Positions 37,171 through 45,081 of a DNA stretch of 64,000 nucleotides are shown here, piece by piece (position 1 is the stretch's first letter; every line of letters begins with the position of its first letter). The DNA comes from Streptomyces marinisediminis. Lineage in GTDB: Bacteria; Actinomycetota; Actinomycetes; Streptomycetales; Streptomycetaceae. The notes below the pieces were generated by a model, which worked only from the letters and a program-made list of their open reading frames with translations, was not told the origin of the DNA and made no database searches. The stretch lies in assembly GCF_026262575.1 (NCBI RefSeq), contig NZ_JAPKFL010000023.1, positions 1-64,000 of the forward strand, given 5' to 3'. The translations under genes and the position numbers were made by a program.

Positions 37171-38286
37171 GTGGCAGTCGTCGATGTATCCGAAGCACTG
37201 AAGTCCCTCACCTCCACGATGGAGTCGATCGAGGCCGTCCTGGACCTGGAGAAGCTGCGGGCCGACATCGCCGTGCTCGAAGAGCAGGCGGCGGCCCCCT
37301 CGCTGTGGGACGACCCCGACAACGCCCAGCGGGTGACGAGCAAGCTCTCCTACCTGCAGGGCCAGCTCCGCAGGGTCGAGGAGCTGCACGGCCGCATCGA
37401 GGACGTGGGCGTGCTCTTCGAGCTGGCGGACGCCGAGGACGACGCCGACGCCCGGGCCGAGGCGGAGGGCGAGCTCGCCGCCGTGCAGAAGGCGGTCGAC
37501 GAGCTGGAGGTGCGCACGCTGCTCTCCGGCGAGTACGACGCGCGCGAGGCCATGGTCAGCATCCGCGCCGAGGCCGGTGGCGTGGACGCCGCCGACTTCG
37601 CCGAGCAGCTCCAGCGCATGTACCTGCGCTGGGCCGAGCGCCGCGGCTACCCGACCGAGGTGCTGGACACCTCCTACGCCGAGGAGGCGGGCATCAAGTC
37701 CACCACCTTCTCGGTGAAGGCGCCGTACGCCTACGGCACGCTCTCGGTCGAGCAGGGCACCCACCGCATGGTGCGCATCTCACCGTTCGACAACCAGGGC
37801 CGCCGGCAGACCTCCTTCGCCGGTGTGGAGGTCATGCCCGTCGTCGAGCAGACCGACCACATCGACATCCCGGAGAACGAGCTGCGGGTGGACGTCTTCC
37901 GCTCCTCCGGGCCGGGCGGCCAGTCCGTCAACACCACGGACTCCGCGGTGCGGATGACCCACCTCCCGACCGGCATCGTCGTCTCCTGCCAGAACGAGAA
38001 GTCGCAGATCCAAAACCGCGCGGCGGCGCTGCGCGTGATGCAGTCCCGGCTGCTGGCCCACCGGCGGGCGGAGGAGCAGGCCAAGATGGACGCCCTCAAG
38101 AGCGACGGGGGCAACTCCTGGGGCAACCAGATGCGTTCCTACGTGCTCCAGCCGTACCAGATGGTCAAGGACCTGCGCACCGAGCACGAGGTCGGCAACC
38201 CCCAGGGCGTGCTCGACGGTGACATCGACGGCTTCCTGGAGGCCGGCATCCGCTGGCGCAAGCGGCAGGAGAGCCCGGCGAGCTGA
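37171..38286 (+). CDS. prfB: Peptide chain release factor 2
   Basis: 371 residues. Recognises UAA/UGA stops and triggers peptide release. The stop-reading tripeptide SPF is in VRISPFDNQGRRQ, and the catalytic GGQ is residues 249-251 in SSGPGGQSVNTTDS. There is no internal UGA frameshift site, so the autoregulatory frameshift of many bacteria is absent, as in other actinomycetes. TAGGCT at 37159-37164 is six bases before GTG 37171; GGAGG lies between, so the transcript is near-leaderless or short-leadered. Confidence 0.97.
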   Translation: MAVVDVSEALKSLTSTMESIEAVLDLEKLRADIAVLEEQAAAPSLWDDPDNAQRVTSKLSYLQGQLRRVEELHGRIEDVGVLFELADAEDDADARAEAEGELAAVQKAVDELEVRTLLSGEYDAREAMVSIRAEAGGVDAADFAEQLQRMYLRWAERRGYPTEVLDTSYAEEAGIKSTTFSVKAPYAYGTLSVEQGTHRMVRISPFDNQGRRQTSFAGVEVMPVVEQTDHIDIPENELRVDVFRSSGPGGQSVNTTDSAVRMTHLPTGIVVSCQNEKSQIQNRAAALRVMQSRLLAHRRAEEQAKMDALKSDGGNSWGNQMRSYVLQPYQMVKDLRTEHEVGNPQGVLDGDIDGFLEAGIRWRKRQESPAS

Positions 38287-38572
38287 CCCCGTCCGGCCCC
38301 TGGCCGGTGTGCGGTGGCTCACAGATGTCCGACTTCGTCGGTAAGTGCCCGCTTGTACGCCGCCGTTCGCCCCGTCGTCGCTTGACGCTGGTGTGAAAAC
38401 TGGGAAAGCTGTCCGCTCAGCAGGTGTGTGCCGGGGACGAGTGCACGTGTGGGGGCGGAATAGGGACGCCCGGTCACCGAAGTGGCCGTGGGCACCCGCG
38501 TCGAGATCCCCGGCACCAGAGCGCCCGGTACCGCTGCTCCATCGACAAGACAGCTACTGGGGGTAGTTGGTA

Positions 38573-39523
38573 GTGACCAATTCCAAGACGCGGGTGCGCG
38601 TCGCGCGGATCGTCGCGGGCACCGTGTTCGCAGCGGGGGCTTCGCTGACCGTCGCGGGGGTCGCCCAGGCGGCCACGGGCGGTAAGGCCGGCGACGAGAT
38701 CACCACGCAGGACGCCGACAGCGGCGGCCTCTCCGACGGCGGCCTCCTGACGGGCGGCGACACCGACGGCGGCGACAACGGCGGCGGTGGCGACCAGGGT
38801 GGTGCCCAGGGCGGTGGCGACCAGGGTGGCGGCGACCAGGGTGGTGCCCAGGGTGGCGGCGACCAGGGTGGTGCCCAGGGTGGCGGCGACCAGGGTGGTG
38901 CCCAGGGTGGCGGCGACCAGGGTGGTGCTCAGGGTGGCGGCGACCAGGGTGGTGCTCAGGGTGGCGGCGACCAGGGTGGTGCTCAGGGTGGCGGCGACCA
39001 GGGTGGTGCCCAGGGTGGCGGCGACCAGGGTGGTGCCCAGGGTGGCGGCGACCAGGGTGGTGCCCAGGGTGGCGGCGACCAGGGTGGTGCCCAGGGCGGT
39101 GGCGACCAGGGTGGTGCCCAGGGCGGTGGCGACCAGGGTGGCGGCGACCAGGGTGGCGCTCAGGGTGGCGGCGACCAGGGCGGTGCCCAGGGCGGTGGCG
39201 ACCAGGGTGGCGCTCAGGGCGGTGGCGACCAGGGCGGTGCCCAGGGTGGCGTCCAGGGTGGCGCGACCGGTGGCGGCGACGGCGGCCTCGACCCCGACGG
39301 CTCCGGCGAGGACCCGCAGGGCGGCGCCAAGGAGCAGATCACCACGCCCGAGCAGAAGCCCCAGCAGCCGGCGGCCCCGCAGGGCGGCGGCGAGGAGCTG
39401 GCCGAGACCGGCGCGACCGAGACGGCGTTCCTGCTCGTCGGCGCGGCGACCATGATCGCCGGAGGCGTGGGCTTCCGCATGCTGCCCCGCCTGATGAGCC
39501 GCGACGGCGCCGCCGCGGCCTGA
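38573..39523 (+). CDS. Sortase-anchored Gly/Gln/Asp repeat protein (LAETG)
   Basis: 316 residues. Signal peptide about 1-34 (VARIVAGTVFAAGASLTVAGVAQA), a short spacer, a 154-residue repeat block made of 16 copies of GGGDQGGAQ plus two GGGDQ insertions, a Pro/Gln spacer, then LAETG, a hydrophobic helix (AFLLVGAATMIAGGVGF) and an RLMSRDG tail. LAxTG is the motif of class E sortases in Streptomyces, so covalent attachment to peptidoglycan is expected. Apart from the repeat there is no domain, suggesting a flexible wall or spore-coat polymer. GTG 38573 follows GGGGGTAG. Confidence 0.85.
   Translation: MTNSKTRVRVARIVAGTVFAAGASLTVAGVAQAATGGKAGDEITTQDADSGGLSDGGLLTGGDTDGGDNGGGGDQGGAQGGGDQGGGDQGGAQGGGDQGGAQGGGDQGGAQGGGDQGGAQGGGDQGGAQGGGDQGGAQGGGDQGGAQGGGDQGGAQGGGDQGGAQGGGDQGGAQGGGDQGGAQGGGDQGGGDQGGAQGGGDQGGAQGGGDQGGAQGGGDQGGAQGGVQGGATGGGDGGLDPDGSGEDPQGGAKEQITTPEQKPQQPAAPQGGGEELAETGATETAFLLVGAATMIAGGVGFRMLPRLMSRDGAAAA
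38783..39244 (+). repeat. 27-base coding tandem repeat array
   Basis: 462 bases of near-identical 27-base units (consensus about GGTGGCGACCAGGGTGGTGC plus CCAGGGT), interrupted twice by 15-base short units, at the second and fourteenth of 18 GACCAG positions. All lengths are multiples of three, so copy-number changes keep the frame. Synonymous differences cluster in neighbouring units, a sign of local duplication. Confidence 0.97.
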
Positions 39524-39547
39524 GCCACGGTGCGCGACAACGCGTGA

Positions 39548-39584
39548 GCGAGGGCCCGGACACTCTGGGTGTCCGGGCCCTCGC
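39548..39584. terminator. Bidirectional hairpin
   Basis: Perfect 16-bp stem (39548-39563 with 39569-39584), 5-base loop, between the sortase substrate (plus) and the small zinc-ribbon gene (minus). Symmetric, so it probably ends both transcripts. Confidence 0.9.
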
Positions 39585-39612
39585 GATGCGTCAGTACGGG
39601 GGTGGGTGCCGG

Positions 39613-39804
39613 TCAGAACGCCATCTGGCGCGCCACGAACACCACCGAGAGCAGCGCCAGCAGCAGCGCCAGCAGGGCGGGGGGCGTCAGCGCGGCCAAC
39701 GGCCCCTGCCGGTGCAGCCGGTTCCGCTGGGCGCGGCACACGGTGCAGCGGGCCTCGCTCACGGGCCCCGCGCAGTTGGCGCACACCAGTCGGTCGCACG
39801 TCAT
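39613..39804 (-). CDS. Small zinc-ribbon membrane protein
   Basis: 63 residues. C8-C11 and C20-C23 form two CxxC knuckles (VCANCAGP and RCTVCRAQ), suggesting a zinc ribbon. One C-terminal membrane helix follows (ALTPPALLALLLALLSVVFVA). Function unknown. ATG 39804 has a near-perfect ribosome site, AAAGGAGGAGATCGC. The strong site and intact motifs argue it is real despite the size. It lies between the sortase substrate and ftsE, on the opposite strand to both. Confidence 0.75.
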   Translation of the reverse strand: MTCDRLVCANCAGPVSEARCTVCRAQRNRLHRQGPLAALTPPALLALLLALLSVVFVARQMAF

Positions 39805-40025
39805 GCGATCTCCTCCTTTACCGCGCCAACGCCCTCGCGGAGTGATTCGTTCCCCAAGGGTTCTCCTGGTTCCACTCTGCCAGGCTGCACGCCGGGGCGC
39901 ATACGTGCGCACTTACCGGACGCCGACTGCGCGGCGTCGTACGCGTCGCGTAGTGTCACTGCACCGAACCAGGAGCCGCGCCGCGGCTTCCGTTCCCCCT
40001 ACCCAGGCCGACGTGGTGTAAATCA

Positions 40026-40715
40026 GTGATCCGATTCGACAGCGTCTCCAAGACGTATCCGAGGCAGAACCGCCCGGCGCTCCGCGACGTCTCGTTGGAG
40101 ATCGAGCGCGGTGAGTTCGTCTTCCTCGTGGGGTCCTCGGGCTCCGGCAAGTCCACCTTCCTGCGCCTGGTGCTGCGGGAAGAGCGGGCCAGCCACGGCC
40201 AGGTCCACGTGCTCGGCAAGGACCTGGGCCGGCTGTCCCACTGGAAGGTGCCGCACATGCGGCGCCAGTTGGGCACCGTCTTCCAGGACTTCCGGCTGCT
40301 GCCCAACAAGACGGTGGGCGAGAACGTCGCCTTCGCCCTGGAGGTCATCGGCAAGCCGCGCGGGCAGATCCGCAAGACGGTGCCCGAGGTGCTGGACCTG
40401 GTGGGCCTCGGCGGCAAGGAGGGCCGGATGCCCGGCGAGCTGTCCGGAGGTGAGCAGCAGCGCGTCGCCATCGCCCGGGCGTTCGTCAACCGGCCGATGC
40501 TGCTCATCGCGGACGAGCCCACCGGCAACCTCGACCCGCAGACGTCGGTCGGCATCATGAAGCTGCTCGACCGCATCAACCGGACCGGTACGACGGTCAT
40601 CATGGCCACCCACGACCAGCAGATCGTCGACCAGATGCGCAAGCGTGTGATCGAACTCGAACAGGGCCGTCTCGTGCGTGACCAGTCGCGCGGCGTCTAC
40701 GGCTATCAGCACTGA
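40026..40715 (+). CDS. ftsE: Cell-division ABC ATPase FtsE
   Basis: 229 residues. ABC ATPase of the FtsEX complex, which regulates peptidoglycan hydrolases at division sites. Walker A GSSGSGKST is residues 36-44, with LSGGEQQRVAIARAFVNRP signature and LLIADEPTGNLDP Walker B. GTG 40026 gives the canonical MIRFDSVSKTYP start; its ribosome site is weak. ftsX follows nine bases on, so the pair is co-transcribed. A short imperfect hairpin sits in the leader near 39970-39990. Confidence 0.97.
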   Translation: MIRFDSVSKTYPRQNRPALRDVSLEIERGEFVFLVGSSGSGKSTFLRLVLREERASHGQVHVLGKDLGRLSHWKVPHMRRQLGTVFQDFRLLPNKTVGENVAFALEVIGKPRGQIRKTVPEVLDLVGLGGKEGRMPGELSGGEQQRVAIARAFVNRPMLLIADEPTGNLDPQTSVGIMKLLDRINRTGTTVIMATHDQQIVDQMRKRVIELEQGRLVRDQSRGVYGYQH

Positions 40716-40724
40716 AAGGACGCC

Positions 40725-41636
40725 ATGCGCGGCCAGTTCGTTCTGTCGGAGATCGCCACGGGTCTCCGGCGCAATCTCACGATGACGTTCGCGGTCATCA
40801 TCTCCGTGGCCATCTCCCTCGCGCTGCTCGGCGGCGCGCTGCTGGCCAACCAGCAGGTCAACTCGATGAAGGGGTACTGGTACGACAAGGTCCAGGTGTC
40901 GATCTACCTGTGCAACAAGAACGACGCCGAGATCGACCCGAACTGCGACCGGGGCGCCGTCACCGGCCAGCAGAAGCGCGAGATCAAGGCCGACCTGGAG
41001 AAGCTGGACGTCGTCGAGAAGGTCTACTACGAGTCCGCGGAGCAGGCCTTCGAGCAGTACCAGAAGCAGTTCAAGGACTCGCCGCTGGCCTCGTCGCTCA
41101 CGCCCGAGCAGATGCAGGAGTCCTACCGGGTCAAGCTGAAGGACCCCACCAAGTACGACGTCATCGCCACCGCGTTCGCGGGCCGGGCCGGCGTGCAGGA
41201 GGTCCAGGACCAGCGCGGCCTGTTGGACAATCTGTTCAGTCTGCTGGACGGGCTGCGGATGGCGGCCCTGTTCGTCATGGGCCTGATGCTGGTCGTCGCG
41301 ATGCTGCTCATCGTCAACACCGTGCGCGTCTCGGCGTTCAGCCGTCGGCGCGAGACGGGGATCATGCGCCTGGTGGGCGCGTCCAGCTTCTACATCCAGA
41401 TCCCGTTCATCCTGGAGGCCGCTATCGCCGGGATGATCGGCGGGGTGTTCGCCGGGCTGCTGCTCGTTGTGGGCAAGCTCACCCTCGTCGACAACTTCCT
41501 GGCCCAGAAGGTCGAGTTGATCAGCTTCATCGGCTACGACGCGGTGTGGAAGGTCATCCCGTTGGTGCTGGCCGTGGGCGTGTTGATGCCCGCTCTCGCC
41601 GCCTTCCTGACGCTGCGCAAGTACCTGAAGGTGTGA
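40725..41636 (+). CDS. ftsX: Cell-division ABC permease FtsX
   Basis: 303 residues. Four membrane helices: one after residue 18 (MTFAVIISVAISLALLGGAL), then an extracellular domain of about 130 residues, and three C-terminal helices (MAALFVMGLMLVVAMLLIVN; IPFILEAAIAGMIGGVFAGL; VIPLVLAVGVLMPALAAFL). The extracellular loop (YWYDKVQVSIYLC to DQRGLLDNLF) is where actinobacterial FtsX binds its hydrolase partner such as RipC. The conserved cytosolic SRRRETGIMRLVGAS coupling segment is present. Confidence 0.97.
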   Translation: MRGQFVLSEIATGLRRNLTMTFAVIISVAISLALLGGALLANQQVNSMKGYWYDKVQVSIYLCNKNDAEIDPNCDRGAVTGQQKREIKADLEKLDVVEKVYYESAEQAFEQYQKQFKDSPLASSLTPEQMQESYRVKLKDPTKYDVIATAFAGRAGVQEVQDQRGLLDNLFSLLDGLRMAALFVMGLMLVVAMLLIVNTVRVSAFSRRRETGIMRLVGASSFYIQIPFILEAAIAGMIGGVFAGLLLVVGKLTLVDNFLAQKVELISFIGYDAVWKVIPLVLAVGVLMPALAAFLTLRKYLKV

Positions 41637-41714
41637 ACCCGGAGCGCGGCAGATCGCGGGCGCCGTACCGTCGCACCTCCGTGCGGCGCCCCGCGCTGTC
41701 CTAGACTCCGCAGC

Positions 41715-42911
41715 ATGTCGGGCTCGTGGATGTTCGTCCAGCCTCGCCGCATCGGCCGCGGGGCCGCACTGCCCCTCGTGTTCGCCGGGGCCCTGCTGAC
41801 GGGGTTCGCCGGTGGTGCCTGGACGCCGGAGGCCGACGCCTCCGTCGACGCCCCGCCGGGCGCCGGGGCGCCGGGGCCCGCGGCGGCGGCCGCCGACCCG
41901 CATGCGGGGGGCCCGGAGGCGGGTGACGGCCGCGGGGCGCGCGGCGGCAGCGACGCCCACGAGGCCGTCAGCCGCAGCGGCGACCGCTGGTCGGCGGCGT
42001 ACACGGCCCGGGAGTTCGCGGAGTTCCAGCGGACGCTGGAGGGCGGTTACGTCGGCGTCGGCCTCACCGTGCGCGGTGGCGGCGGCGGGCCCGTGGAGAT
42101 CGTCAGCGTCACCGAGGGCAGCCCCGCCGGGCGCGCCGGGCTCCACGCCGGTGACTTACTGCACACGGTCGACGGCGCCGACGTGCGCGGCCTCCCCGTC
42201 ACCGAGGTCGTGGCGCTGCTGCGCGGGGACGCCGGCCGCGCCGGGCGGGAGATGTCCGCCGGGACGCCCGTGGAACTCGGGGTGAGCCGCGAGGGTCGGA
42301 CGTGGACGCCGGTGCTGGAGCGCGCGCGGCTGGACAGCGGCGACGTCACCGTCGAGCGGGTCGCCGACGACGCCACCCGCATCGCCGTCACCGCCTTCAG
42401 CTCCGGCTCGGGCGCGCGGCTGCGGGAGGCCGTCGCGGCCGTCCCGGCCGACCACGGCATCCTGCTCGACCTGCGCGGCAACCCCGGCGGACTGGTCCGG
42501 GAGGCCACCGCGGCCGCCTCCGTCTTCCTCGACGGCGGCCTGGTCGCCACGTACGGGGACGGCGCGCGGCAGCGGGCGCTGTACGCGGAGCCGGGTGGCG
42601 ACACCGAGAGCCCGCTCGTCGTCCTGGTCGACGGCGGCTCGATGAGCGCCGCCGAACTGCTGGCCGGTGCGCTCCAGGACCGGGGCCGGGCCCTCGTCGT
42701 GGGCACCGAGACCTTCGGCAAGGGCTCGGTGCAGCTCCCGCACGTCCAGCCCGACGGCTCGGTCGCCGAGCTCACCGTGGGCCAGTACGCCACCCCCGGC
42801 GGCCGCAGGCTGGAGGGCACCGGGCTGGCCCCGGACGTCGTCGTGGACGCCGACGAGGACGCGCGGGACAAGGCCCGCACGGTATTGAGTGGCCTCGCCG
42901 CCCGCGAGTGA
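41715..42911 (+). CDS. S41-family carboxy-terminal processing protease
   Basis: 398 residues. N-terminal hydrophobic segment (about 13-34), a PDZ domain (about 100-180: YVGVGLTVRGGGGGPVEIVS, GDLLHTVDGADVRG) and an S41 Ser/Lys protease domain. The catalytic Ser is in DGGSMSAAELLAGAL and the Lys in GTETFGKGSVQLP. It would cleave envelope proteins near their C-termini outside the membrane. Following ftsX it may act on division-associated substrates (inference). TAGACT at 41702-41707, seven bases before the ATG, suggests a separate leaderless transcript. Confidence 0.92.
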   Translation: MSGSWMFVQPRRIGRGAALPLVFAGALLTGFAGGAWTPEADASVDAPPGAGAPGPAAAAADPHAGGPEAGDGRGARGGSDAHEAVSRSGDRWSAAYTAREFAEFQRTLEGGYVGVGLTVRGGGGGPVEIVSVTEGSPAGRAGLHAGDLLHTVDGADVRGLPVTEVVALLRGDAGRAGREMSAGTPVELGVSREGRTWTPVLERARLDSGDVTVERVADDATRIAVTAFSSGSGARLREAVAAVPADHGILLDLRGNPGGLVREATAAASVFLDGGLVATYGDGARQRALYAEPGGDTESPLVVLVDGGSMSAAELLAGALQDRGRALVVGTETFGKGSVQLPHVQPDGSVAELTVGQYATPGGRRLEGTGLAPDVVVDADEDARDKARTVLSGLAARE

Positions 42912-42928
42912 GGAACAATGGCCCGGCT

Positions 42929-43408
42929 ATGGCAAAAGAGACCGGTCGCAAACTCATCGCGCAGCACAAGAAGGCCCGGCACGACTACGTCATCCTCGAC
43001 ACCTACGAGTGCGGTCTCGTCCTGACCGGGACCGAGGTGAAGTCGTTGCGGCAGGGGCGCGCCTCGCTGGTGGACGGGTTCGCCCACCTCGACGGCGGCG
43101 AGATGTGGCTGCACAACGTGCACATCCCCGAGTACAGCCAGGGCACGTGGACCAACCACAGCGCCCGGCGCAAGCGGAAGCTGCTGCTGCACCGCGAGGA
43201 GATCGACAAGCTCACCGGCAAGGTGCAGGAGACCGGTCTGACGCTGGTGCCGCTGGCGCTGTACTTCAAGGACGGACGCGCCAAGGTGGAGCTGGCGCTC
43301 GCCCGGGGCAAGCGGGAGTACGACAAGCGGCAGACGCTGCGGGAGAAGCAGGACCGGCGCGAGGCCGAGCGGGCCATCTCGGCCGCGCGGCGCCGGGCGC
43401 GCCGCTGA
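42929..43408 (+). CDS. smpB: SsrA-binding protein SmpB
   Basis: 159 residues. tmRNA-binding protein of trans-translation. Starts MAKETGRKLIAQHKKARHDY and has the family motifs LTGTEVKSLRQGRASL and HIPEYSQGTW, with the basic C-terminal tail (YDKRQTLREKQDRREAERAI) that enters the decoding centre. ATG 42929 gives the canonical start; another ATG at 42918 is out of frame. Its own tmRNA gene follows by 165 bases. Confidence 0.97.
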   Translation: MAKETGRKLIAQHKKARHDYVILDTYECGLVLTGTEVKSLRQGRASLVDGFAHLDGGEMWLHNVHIPEYSQGTWTNHSARRKRKLLLHREEIDKLTGKVQETGLTLVPLALYFKDGRAKVELALARGKREYDKRQTLREKQDRREAERAISAARRRARR

Positions 43409-43412
43409 GCGT

Positions 43413-43451
43413 CGTCACGCCCGGTACCCCTGCCGGGCACCGGGTGTGACG
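43413..43451 (+). terminator. Hairpin after smpB
   Basis: CGTCACGCCCGGT (43413-43425) pairs with ACCGGGTGTGACG (43439-43451): 13 pairs, one of them G-U, around a 13-base loop. Confidence 0.7.
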
Positions 43452-43493
43452 GCGGGTGCGCCGCAGCGCCGTTCCCCCGGGGGCGGGAATAGG

Positions 43494-43524
43494 TTGGCGC
43501 GGTTCCCGGTTGGTCCTTTATGAT
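43494..43524 (+). promoter_or_regulatory. Probable ssrA promoter
   Basis: TTGGCG (43494-43499) and TATGAT (43519-43524) spaced 19. A start near 43531 would give a precursor with about 40 extra 5' bases, to be removed by RNase P. The TATGAT is a near-consensus housekeeping -10, as expected for an abundant RNA. Confidence 0.6.
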
Positions 43525-43572
43525 GGACCCAGCGCCGTTCGGCTCCGGTCGGGCGGGTTGTCAACTCAACAC

Positions 43573-43941
43573 GGGGATGATCGGTTTCGACAGCGGATGT
43601 CGAAGCAGGGGAAGCGAGCCGAGGAACGCGGCAATGATCTCGTTAACCATGTGCCGCAAAAAAATAATCGCCAACACTAAGCGCGATTCCTTCGCCCTCG
43701 CTGCCTGAGCAGCGACTCGCGGAGTGTCAGCCCGGGTGCGTTCCCGACCCGGTGCCTGGCATCAGCTAGGGAACTCACCGCGTAGGCCTGGTCACGGGGC
43801 CTGCCGGGACATCTCACAGTGACTGAGCCCGTCGGCAGCTTGTCTGCGTGACTGCCGGGGCTGAGAAAAGCACAGCAGACTGCGCTCGGAGAAGCCCTCC
43901 TTCCACTTCGCTGGACGCGGGTTCGATTCCCGCCATCTCCA
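43573..43941 (+). ncRNA. ssrA: tmRNA (SsrA)
   Basis: 369 bases. The 5' end GGGGATGATCGGTTTCGAC is the classical tmRNA start; it pairs with CATCTCC at 43934-43940 to form the acceptor stem (one G-U). The T-arm is GGGTTCGATTCCC. The discriminator is A43941; CCA is not encoded. The tag frame starts at GCC 43670 and ends at TGA 43706-43708, encoding ANTKRDSFALAA, 12 residues with the ALAA degradation signal. Just upstream of the resume codon is an A-rich run rare in this genome. A perfect terminator hairpin follows. Confidence 0.97.
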
Positions 43942-43950
43942 CTCATGCAC

Positions 43951-43990
43951 CGTCGACGGCGGCGTTCCCTCGGGAGCGCCGCCGTCGACG
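43951..43990 (+). terminator. Hairpin after ssrA
   Basis: Perfect 14-bp stem (43951-43964 with 43977-43990) and 12-base loop that can itself pair TCCC with GGGA. Starts ten bases after the tmRNA end. Confidence 0.88.
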
Positions 43991-44085
43991 TGCGTGCGGG
44001 GGGCACGGGCGGTGCCCCCCCGGGCCGGTGCCCGGCGGTGGGCGTGGCTCGGGCGGGGCGGCCTCACCCCGGCCCCACCCCGGCC

Positions 44086-44586
44086 TTACTCCGCGCGCGC
44101 CGGACGCCCTTCCGGGCGGCGCAGGCGCAGCTCGCCGACCGTCTGATCCCCGCTGGTCTCTCCGGTCGGGCGGAACCCGAGGCCGAGGTAGAAGCCCTCC
44201 GGGCCGTCCGCACCCGGGTGCCAGGTGGTGGTGAGCCGGGTGCCGCCGCGGCGGCGTATCTCGTCGGCCACGGCCTCGACCGCGAACCGCCCGTACCCCC
44301 GCCCCTGCTCCCCGGCCGCGACGGTGAGCCGCCAGAGGCCGGAGCGCAGGTCGGTGCCCCGGCCGTCGCCCGCCCAGTCGATGTCGAAGAACGCCATGAG
44401 GAAGCCGACCGGACGGTCGCCGTCCAGAACGAGCCGGGGCCAGGCCGTGCGGGGGTGGACGTACGCCTCGGCCAGCGACCGCACGACCGGCGCCACCAGG
44501 TGCTCCTGATCCGGTCGGGGCCGCAGCGCGAGTGCGGCGTCGAGGTTGCCGGCGGTGATCGTCTCCAGACGCGGTGCGCTTGTCAT
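44086..44586 (-). CDS. GNAT N-acetyltransferase
   Basis: 166 residues, compact GNAT. Core motif A is LWRLTVAAGEQGRGYGRFAV with the QGRGYG acetyl-CoA loop; LVLDGDRPVGFLMAFFDID is the preceding strand pair; GFYLGLGFRPTGE is motif B. Substrate unknown; the sequence resembles spermidine/spermine-type acetyltransferases in general shape only. ATG 44586 begins the fold. It converges on ssrA. Confidence 0.85.
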   Translation of the reverse strand: MTSAPRLETITAGNLDAALALRPRPDQEHLVAPVVRSLAEAYVHPRTAWPRLVLDGDRPVGFLMAFFDIDWAGDGRGTDLRSGLWRLTVAAGEQGRGYGRFAVEAVADEIRRRGGTRLTTTWHPGADGPEGFYLGLGFRPTGETSGDQTVGELRLRRPEGRPARAE

Positions 44587-45081
44587 GAGCGCACCCTAGG
44601 TGGGCCGCGCGGTCAGCCGCTGTCCTTTTTCCGGCGGTCGGTCGACGCGACGACCGAGCGTGGGCTTCGGGGGCGTGGACGCCTCGTGGCCGGGACGGGG
44701 CCGCCCGTGCGGCCCCGCTGGTTGGAGACGCCGCCCGGTGGCTCGGTGCGCCGCGCGGGGCCGCCCGACCGCCCCGCCGGGCCCGTTCGTCCCGCCAGGC
44801 GCGTCCGCTTCGTGGGGCGCGTCCGTCCCGTCGAGCCCGGCCGCCCCGTTGGGCCCGGCCGCCCCGTTGGGCCCTTTCGCTCCGTCGGGCCCGGGCCGCG
44901 GGGCGTTTCGGCTGGTGGTGGGGGAGTGGTGGGGGCGCTGACCGTGGTCGTTCCGGTCTGGTGCCGTGGGGCCGGACGGCTGAGTTGGCGTCAAAAATGG
45001 TCTATACCTTGACTGGTGCAGACCAAGCCCTCTTGACTGGTTCCTGTCACATTCGGGGGGCGACAGGAAAAGGGTGATCCA
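44587..45081 (+). other. Intergenic region before chitinase gene
   Basis: 495 bases. The left part is GC-rich and non-coding, with two perfect 18-base tandem copies of GCCCGGCCGCCCCGTTGG (44835-44852, 44853-44870) and further degenerate copies. The right 100 bases are AT-richer and hold the chitinase promoter with its paired 12-base boxes, then a leader with AGGAAAAGGGTG as ribosome site. No gene supported. Confidence 0.6.
44998..45025 (+). promoter_or_regulatory. Paired DasR/chitin-type boxes
   Basis: TGGTCTATACCT (44998-45009) and TGGTGCAGACCA (45014-45025) are two 12-base boxes, 16 bases start to start, closely resembling the direct repeats of Streptomyces chitinase promoters and the DasR site TGGTCTAGACCA. 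DasR, a GntR-family N-acetylglucosamine sensor, represses or modulates chitinase genes through such sites. A TTGACT lies between the boxes. Confidence 0.75.

Noticed and set aside
38783..39244. Possible CRISPR array
   Set aside because: Units are contiguous with no unique spacers and are in-frame coding.
38474..39799. Minus-strand reading with ALGTTLVAATLG-type repeats
   Set aside because: Mirror of the Gly/Gln/Asp repeat gene; the plus frame has signal peptide, LAETG and ribosome site.
43920..43945. tmRNA 3' end as an integrated-element attachment site
   Set aside because: No second copy of the end sequence and no integrase seen in the window.
44596..45030. Collagen-like GPNGAAGPNGAAG reading on the minus strand
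   Set aside because: Produced by an 18-base tandem repeat in a promoter region; no start site or signal.
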